64,000 nt of DNA from Carpediemonas membranifera (lineage: Eukaryota; Fornicata), in NCBI GenBank assembly GCA_019828565.1, contig JAHDYR010000012.1, positions 1,364,001-1,428,000 on the forward strand, in the 5' to 3' direction. A program made the position numbers and the translations under genes. Each line of letters starts with the position of its first letter. The first letter of the stretch is position 1. The notes under the pieces were generated by a model, which saw only the letters and a program-made list of their open reading frames with translations, ran no database searches and was not told the origin of the DNA. Positions 57,622 through 64,000 of the stretch are shown here, piece by piece.

Positions 57622-58167
57622 ATGCATTATTCTGAACGAGGCACCTACTGCTCGACGACTCGACATGTTTACTTCTGCAACCCGTTGAAGAACTACCTGC
57701 AGCGCCCTGCAACCCCCACTACACGGGTTTTCAATGTCAGTGGACATCGGAATCGTTGCTGGATTCGAACACTTTATATCGCATCTAAGGGGAGTCCCGA
57801 TGGAGTCATGTTGGCTGGCAGTAATGACAGTACCGATGACGACTTGTTCGACCCCGTCATTGCATCGTGCATCAGTAGTCTGGAAAGCGAGACCGATCCG
57901 CAGATTCAACAGCTTGTGGCAGATATGCGCGCTGATCACATGGTGAATATTTTTGCGATTGCTACATCGCTTTTGAATCACTTTGGATGCAATGCAGCAT
58001 ACGTGTTGATCAATGATGTTGTACTGCCCAAGGTTGCGGGATACAAGCCCATGTCTGCAGTGACTCTCAATAACCCAGATGCTTACCCTCAGATTAAGGG
58101 TGACGGCTTACATTTCACCATCACTCTACCGTCCTTGGTAGATGAGTGGGAGGAAGTAGGTGATTAA
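57622..58167 (+). CDS. Paralogue of the cysteine-protease-like domain
   Basis: 181 residues. It aligns with the C-terminal half of the split gene: NPLKNYL (KPLRDLA there), VFNVSGHRNRCWIRTLYIA, an acidic middle (DDDLFDPVIASCISSLE) and GDGLHFTITLP. It lacks the N-terminal half. A short open stretch in another frame at 57567-57688 (MSDEWGEVALAPFPGG) precedes it and may be a displaced N-terminus, so the start is uncertain. Tandem duplication of a domain is the simplest origin. Confidence 0.6.
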   Translation: MHYSERGTYCSTTRHVYFCNPLKNYLQRPATPTTRVFNVSGHRNRCWIRTLYIASKGSPDGVMLAGSNDSTDDDLFDPVIASCISSLESETDPQIQQLVADMRADHMVNIFAIATSLLNHFGCNAAYVLINDVVLPKVAGYKPMSAVTLNNPDAYPQIKGDGLHFTITLPSLVDEWEEVGD

Positions 58168-58713
58168 AGACATTAGGTTCTTACCTTACCTTACCTTATC
58201 AGTAAATCCATTTCTCCTCAATTGAGGAGAACTACACTCAAGTAGAAAATGATGGTTTATTTGTGCGTAACAGAAACAAAACGGCGCGGGGGACGTAGCA
58301 GCCGCCAGTAGCCAGGGCTGCACTCATGCTACAATCCTTGTAGCTGTCACATCGAATGCATTTTAAGGTACATCATACACACACATGGTTTCCACCAAAT
58401 TAACCGGCCCATCTCTTGCAGCAATCATCCCTCGGTCCCATTTTCGACCCGCGAAAAAATGTAGATGGGGTCAACCCACCCCAAGGCCGCGGATGATTGG
58501 GCTGAAAGTGGGCGTGCGTAGACGCCATCTATGGATGCATGCATGCATCACACCGCGAGCCATTCAAAGGGCTTGGGGTGGGGGTCGGGGGCGCGGACTG
58601 CCGACCCTCCCCAGTGTACCTTACCCCGGCCCTCGCCATGCAGTAAGACCGAGTACTACATGTTTCTGATCCCATTCTTGAGCTTATGCAGTGGGTTAAA
58701 ACATTTCGATTGT
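58168..58713. other. Intergenic region, no gene seen
   Basis: Contains three CCTTA units at about 58184-58200 and a G-rich stretch near 58565-58590. No coding frame or RNA gene that I can support. Confidence 0.4.
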
Positions 58714-61206
58714 TTATACCTTGGTCTCGAAATCGCTCTGAGAAATATGTCCGAAGCTCGCAGTCGTCATCACCTCAACTTGACCTCGGATTCCGAAGTG
58801 GACATACCGTAGGAACTGTTCGAAGTGCTTGACCCCTTCCTTGATGGCGAACGCCTCCTTCTGGGTCATGTTCCACCTCGCCCTTGACGTGTCTTCCTGG
58901 ATGGCTTTGGAGAAGTACCCAACCGGAAGGAGCTTGTCGCCCCGCTTGGCCATGAGGACTGCACCCACTCCGTGTTCGCACGCGTCAGTGTATAGCTCGA
59001 GTGGTTCTTCTGCCCCAGGAATGCACAATGCCTCGGCCTTCGCAATCTCAGCCTTGATGGTGTTAACGGCTTCGACGCACTCCGGTGTCCAGTCTCGCTC
59101 GAACAATGCGTCCTTCTTCTCTAAGCGATGAAGGCACCTCTCACGCCACGCCAGGTGGGGTATACAGTCGTGCACGAAGTTGACTGTACCCAGGAACCCC
59201 CTGACCGCAGGAATGGAGTCTGGCATGGGCATGCTCTGGATGTGCTCGACCCGCTTCGGGTCAATCCGCTTGTGCTCTCCGCTAACAATCCATCCCACAT
59301 ACTCGATCTCCTCCTTGTCAAACACGCACTTCGCCTCGCCCAGTCCCACCTTGTGCTTAAGGAGCCGGTCGACCACCTCGTCCAGGTTGGCGTCATGCTG
59401 CTTCTGGTCGGCTCCGAACACGACTATATCGTCTATGTACACGAGGCACGCGCGCCCGATAAGGTCACCCAGTACAGACTCGATGGCCATCTGCATGTGG
59501 GCCGCCGCGCACTTGAGCCCAAACGGTATCCTGTTGTATTCAAACTGACCTTCCTGCGTCGCGAACGCTGTGAGGCCCTTCGAACCCTCATCCAACTCAA
59601 CCTGGTTGAACGCGGCCTTCAAGTCCAGCGTACTGAACTTGGTGTTGCCCTCCAGCATCTCTATCAGTGAGGAGATGGTGGGCAGCGGGTAGTCATAGTC
59701 AACTGTCAGCTTGTTCAGCTGCCGATAGTCACATAGTCTCTTGTCTCCCCCTTTCTTGTCGGCAAGCACCACCCTCGAGGCGTACGGGCTAAGTGACGGG
59801 CGTATCACCCCCTTCCTCAACATGCCAGCCACCTCCTGACGCACCCACGCTGCATCCTCGACGCCCATCTTCTTCGGCCATGCCCTGAACGGCCTCGCGT
59901 CCGTTGCCAGCTTGAGCTGGAACATGGGTAAGTCAGCTGCCGTTCCCTCCCTACCGTACGCGTAGAGCCGCTGCAGCTTCTCCCCACGCGTGCCCGGTAC
60001 TGTTGTGGCTGTCAGCTTGTCAGCCATGTCGGACACCACTATGCCCCGCTTGACTAGGGTGTCGTAGCCAACAGAAAGCACGTCTGGCTCGACTACACAC
60101 CACTCCTTCGGCATCCCCCCGAGCGTGGCCGTCACCCGCCCGACCACCGGCACGGGTTGGTCGCCGATGCCCTCAACTTGCCTTATTTCACCCGGCTCTT
60201 GGATAGTAAGCCCGAGGTCCGCCGCCCTCGCTGCCGACATGAGGTTGACCCCGGCGCCCGAGTCCAGCAACGCCTTTGCTCTGACCCCTTGCACGTCCAC
60301 CCATCGTGTCCACGTGCTGCACCCACTGTTGACCGCATACGCCGTCGCTGTCTCCCCTCGTGCGGCACTCTTCTCACCCGAAGCACCAACACCAACCTGA
60401 TACGCCCGGTCATTTACATGAGCAGGGCAGTCCCTGGCTACGTGGCCCTCCTTCATACACCGGAAGCACACCGGGTTCGGGCGGGGGCACACGTCTGCCA
60501 GATGGCCACGGTCGCCACACTTATAACACCTCGCGGTGCGTGGGGCGACGACCATGGCAGGGACACCAGGGGCGGGCTGGACGGGGCGGCGCTCAGCTAA
60601 CTCCCGGGCCGTCTTAAGGACGATGGTTGCAGCGGCATCGATGGACAGTGCCTCGCGCACATCATCCTCGACGCGACGTCGCAGCTCTGCGTCGCCGATG
60701 GCGTCGGCGAGGAGACGACGGGCGCGAGAGTCGGACACGAACGCATCTCCGCAGATGCGACGCGCCTCCCTGAAGCGCCGGAGGTGAGCAGTGACGTCGG
60801 CGGGGTACGCACTCAGCATCTTTCCCGTCAGTAGTCTCTCGTGACCCTCCCTGGTCACGGGGCGCACAGCTGCCTCGCACAGGCCCATCCAGGCCCTGCG
60901 ACGACGGCTGTTACGCTCTGCTCGCGTCTCCTCTTGTTCCGAGTCTGAGGAGGATGACGAAGAGGTCTCGTCGGATGAAGAGTCGGAGAAGTATCCCGAG
61001 TCCACGCGGGGAGGATCGTAGTCCTCGACGTTGCTAATACCGTACTCCATCAATGCCTGGCGCTTGATCATCGCCGCCAAGGCAATGGTGGAAGGGTCTG
61101 GCACGGCGCGAGGATCGGTACGCGTCATACCACAGCATGAACTCGATGTAGGAGTCGATATCGAGGGAGTCCAATCTCCTTGTCTTGTCACTCGTCGGTT
61201 TCGGGG
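58714..61206 (-). pseudogene. Ty3/gypsy element I Gag-Pol, truncated after RNase H and interrupted by H
   Basis: Gag with two zinc knuckles (CYKCGDRGHLADVC and CFRCMKEGHVARDC), protease LLDSGAGVNLMS, RT with FSTLDLKAAFNQ, IPFGLKCAAAHMQ and YIDD in LVYIDDIVVFG, and RNase H (LYTDACEHGVGAVLM). It stops at about FLRYVHFG with no integrase, so the 3' part is lost. At the 5' side the gag frame shifts near 61120 (DIDSYIEFMLWYDAYR lies in the other frame), and element H is inserted at 61207. A serine-rich acidic stretch (SSDETSSSSSSDSEQEE) follows the capsid start. Confidence 0.88.
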
Positions 61207-61331
61207 TGTCATGGGTCTCACCCAAGATTACACAGATTCATATATGATATTAGTTAGTCAAGGAGTTTCTCCTCGACACCATTGTGTCGAGTCTTCTCCT
61301 CTTGTAAACATAGTTCGTCAAACGAACCACA
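61207..61331 (+). repeat. 5' LTR of element H (125 bp)
   Basis: TGTC...CACA. It is homologous, in opposite orientation, to the E LTR and the solo LTR at 52795. The 3' copy lies beyond the window. Confidence 0.85.
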
Positions 61332-61342
61332 ATACTAGTATT
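61331..61342. repeat. Junction palindrome of element H, AATACTAGTATT
   Basis: A perfect 12-bp palindrome at the 5' LTR/internal boundary. The gag ATG at 61353 follows. Confidence 0.95.
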
Positions 61343-61352
61343 CCACGTTTTG

Positions 61353-64000
61353 ATGACGCTCTATAACAATATGCCTATGCTAAAGAAGACGACCATTGAG
61401 TCGTTAGTCCGATTCGCCGAGGATTTGTCCGAGTACCGAGCCAAAGGCGGTGATGCCGACGTTGCCGACATGATTGACACCGAAGTCCAACGGTACGCTG
61501 ACGCTCTCGGCTTTAACCTCTTCGCCAAGGCCTCTGAAGCCATCCCCTCGGCTGAGGCCTCTGTCCCCGTGAACGATGAAGGTTCACCAGTAGCCGGAAC
61601 GCCTAAAGACGACGAGCAACCCCTCCAGCAGTCCCTCATCCTAATCGCAGCTGTCCGAAAGACGCACAAGCGTAAGCGCAAGGCCAAGCGTCTCGCTAAA
61701 GACGACCGCGTCCTCAAGCGACTCGGTAGAGCACTGCAACCGTCCCGTTTTTCTGCCCGTCTCGACTTGTTCCGTCTCTCCATCTCGTCCTTTACTCCGC
61801 AGGAGGTGGTTCGAGTGAACCGACGGTTCAGAACCCTCCTCTCCCTTATTGATCCCGGGGTAGACTCTGAGATCCTCTGCGACACCTACGCGCGTTGCTT
61901 TAAGCTACCCGATAATTCGCGCGTTCAGTACAAGGTTAAGGATCTCACCGAAGGCTTCTCCCTCGAACAGGCTATGCCGCGGGTGATTGATATCGCTCGC
62001 GACATCGAGGAATCCCGTGCCATGCTGCGTTCCATCGGAATGACCGACAAGCAGTCGTCAACCAAGGCTAAATCGGGCAAACCCCATCGCGGTCTTCACC
62101 ACGAACCCACCCATCCCGCCCCCAAGCCAATCGCCAAGCCTCATCATCAGGATAAGCCAGCCGCAAGAGCCCCGAACCAACGAGGAGAGGGCAAGCGCGA
62201 GCTGGTGTGCTACAACTGCGGCGAGACGGGCCACCCATCCTTCAAGTGCCCGCGGGATCGTGCCACATGCCCGGTTTGCAAGAAGCAGGGTCACCTCGAG
62301 AAGTTCTGCCGTTTTAAGTCCCCAGTAAACGGGGCGAAGTGTTTATTTTCCGCTGCGTCAGGTGGAGGGTCGTTGCCTGTAGTCAATGGAGTCATCGAGA
62401 AGGCCGAAGTGAAGGTCTTACTAGACTCTGGTGCTGACTGTGCCACGATATCTCCCGATCTGTGCTCCTCGCCAGCCGTTACCTGGATCAACCACGATAC
62501 TGTACGCATCCAAACGGCAGGTGGAATACGAGAAGCTGAAGGCACCGTATCGGTGCAGATCACGTTGAGGCCATCTCCCGTCACGCCACGTGGCTGCGAG
62601 CTGAAGATCCGCGCTTTCGTTCTCAAAACTGCGTACGAAGTCAGTTTTGGTTACAGCCAGATGGTAGAGATCGGACTGCTGCCCTCAATGGCCCAGCCTA
62701 GCAACTCGGAGAGCGAAGCAACTGAGGATCCTCCCGTCCCGAGCAAGTTTGAAGCTAAGGCTCTTACCCTCCCCGATGGTATCGCGAGCCAGCAGATCAA
62801 GCTGCTCAAGGAGTACGAAGACCTCTTCCGTGACCGTACTGAACCGAGCAAGCTCGAGCCCTACGACCTATGCCTCAAGGGCGATCGAGTCGTCCACGTA
62901 CGTCCCTACTATGTTCCGCCCCCAAAGGTCCCGGTTGTCAAGGAACACATCGATACCCTTCTGGCCAAGAGGTATATACAGGCGTGTCAATCGGCCTATT
63001 CCAGCCCAACTATCATCGTACCCAAGAAGGGTGGCAAGACTCGCTTTGTCGTCGACTTTCGTGAAGTCAACACCATGACAGAGCCATTTGATTACCCCAT
63101 CCCTCGAATTGACGAAGTTATCACACAAATTTCGGGTAAGCGAGTGTTCGCGACGCTCGATCTGTCTGCCGGCTACCACCAGATCGCCCTTACTGAGCGT
63201 TGCCGGAAGTATACCGCGTTCAGGACAACCTTCGGCCAGTTCCAATATACACGGATGCCCTTTGGGTTTCGCAATGCCGGTGCTTTCTTTCAGAGAGCGA
63301 TGGAAAACGCGTTCAGAGGGCTACTTGGGACCGCCTGCATCATTTACATCGACGACGTGATCGTCATGGGTGCCACGCCAGAGGAATACATCGAGAACCT
63401 GAGGAAGGTCCTCCTGCGCGCCCGTGAGTACAAGCTCCAGCTCGGAAGGGACAAGTGTCAGTTCGGTCGGGCCGAGGTGGAGTTCCTCGGCTGGATCATT
63501 TCCGAGGGGTCAGTCAGGATCTCACCAGAGAGAGTCAACGATATCCAAGACATGAAGCTGTCGCCTACAGTCAAGGGGATGCAAGGTCTAGTCGGATTCT
63601 TTGACTACTTCCGCGACTTCGTACCGAACTACGCGACCCGCGCCAAGCCACTCGTGTCTGCAACGACTAACCGTACGGCCGTGCCAGAGAAAGAGCTAGA
63701 GGCTGCCCTAGCGGATATCAAAGAAACTTTGTGCTCGGCAGATTCTTTGGCGATGTTCGACGCGACCAAACCACATGTCGTGATGACTGACGCATCCGAC
63801 GTGGGGTACGGGGCTGTCCTCCTGCAGAGGGTCGCCCCGTGTGTTATATGTCCAAAGCCTTCACAGACGTCCAATCCAGATGGAGTGTCGGCGAGAAGGA
63901 AGCCTTTGCGATTGTGTCAGCCCTTCAGAAGTGGAGGAAGTTCTTGTCCTGGGAGAGATTCGAGCTCCTGACCGACCATCGCAACCTCTTGTACATGTAT
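61353..64000 (+). CDS. Element H Gag-Pol, partial, with a one-base frameshift in RNase H
   Basis: Gag with two zinc knuckles (CYNCGETGHPSFKC and CPVCKKQGHLEKFC), protease LLDSGADCATIS, RT (FATLDLSAGYHQ, MPFGFRNAGAFFQ and YIDD in IIYIDDVIVMG), and RNase H starting MTDASDVGYGAVLLQ. At 63826-63830 one base is missing compared with element E (LLQ-E-G); the correct sense resumes in the next frame (PVCYMSKAF, SVGEKEAFAIV, LTDHRNLLYMY) to the window end. The original frame would stop at 63971. Strongly similar to element E. Confidence 0.9.

Larger units (their letters stand above)
61207..64000 (+). mobile_element. Ty3/gypsy element H (E family), inserted in I, runs off the window
   Basis: LTR, junction palindrome and gag-pol are in the standard order on the + strand. 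It interrupts the 5' part of element I. The right end is not visible, so no target duplication can be checked. Confidence 0.9.

Noticed and set aside
58184-58200. CCTTA repeats as telomeric sequence
   Set aside because: Only three short units, flanked on both sides by ordinary sequence.
1-64000. CRISPR arrays, rRNA genes, bacterial operons and Shine-Dalgarno sites
   Set aside because: None seen. Gene content, introns and retroelements are eukaryotic.

Overview
This window looks like a nuclear contig from an intron-poor, GC-rich unicellular eukaryote. Most host genes are uninterrupted. Where introns occur they are tiny (28-32 nt), and two of the three end in CTAACGCAG, a branch-site-next-to-acceptor arrangement that is typical of metamonads. 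A BBS1 gene implies a flagellum. A Carpediemonas-like free-living metamonad is a reasonable guess, but that is inference and not something the sequence proves.

Layout. 1-16.4 kb is mainly host sequence on the + strand: a secreted 2H phosphoesterase, eIF2-alpha, BBS1, a NASP-like histone chaperone, a Met/Gln-tailed protein, an ER cyclophilin, the Hsp70/Hsp90 co-chaperone STI1/HOP, S-adenosylmethionine synthetase, a UBE2H-type E2 enzyme and a TRM112-like protein. A Fanzor (eukaryotic TnpB-like nuclease) gene sits on the - strand at 6.97-8.82 kb between directly repeated 30-bp sequences. 16.4-31.6 kb is a Russian doll of Ty3/gypsy chromodomain retrotransposons: element B inside A inside C inside an older relic J, each insertion marked by exact LTR pairs and 4-bp target duplications. 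31.6-36.2 kb holds decayed retroelement pieces. A PSMD5-like proteasome chaperone gene follows (36.5-38.0 kb). At 38-47.7 kb a DIRS-like tyrosine-recombinase retrotransposon (D) is interrupted near its 3' end by a Ty3/gypsy element (E) that carries an extra antisense ORF. At 47.7-51.7 kb a defective element G is interrupted by a defective element F. 51.8-58.2 kb is visibly more AT-rich and holds accessory genes: a frameshifted SET-domain gene, a solo LTR, a 440-residue protein gene split by a 5'-truncated R2/Genie-type retrotransposon with a 14-bp target duplication, and a paralogue of that protein's C-terminal half. From 58.7 kb to the end, element I is interrupted by element H, which runs off the window.

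Main observations. (1) All six Ty3/gypsy elements whose 5' LTR/internal junction is visible have a different perfect 10-12 bp palindrome exactly at the primer-binding-site position, where a tRNA-complementary PBS is expected. LTRs are only 61-125 bp, and in A, B and C the pol stop codon lies inside the 3' LTR. This suggests an unusual priming or RNA-dimerisation mechanism. (2) The Fanzor gene keeps all recognisable catalytic and zinc residues but has one in-frame TAG. (3) Several elements (F, G, K) are internal-deletion derivatives. (4) A 378-bp exact copy of the STI1 3' end lies beside the nested retrotransposon cluster.
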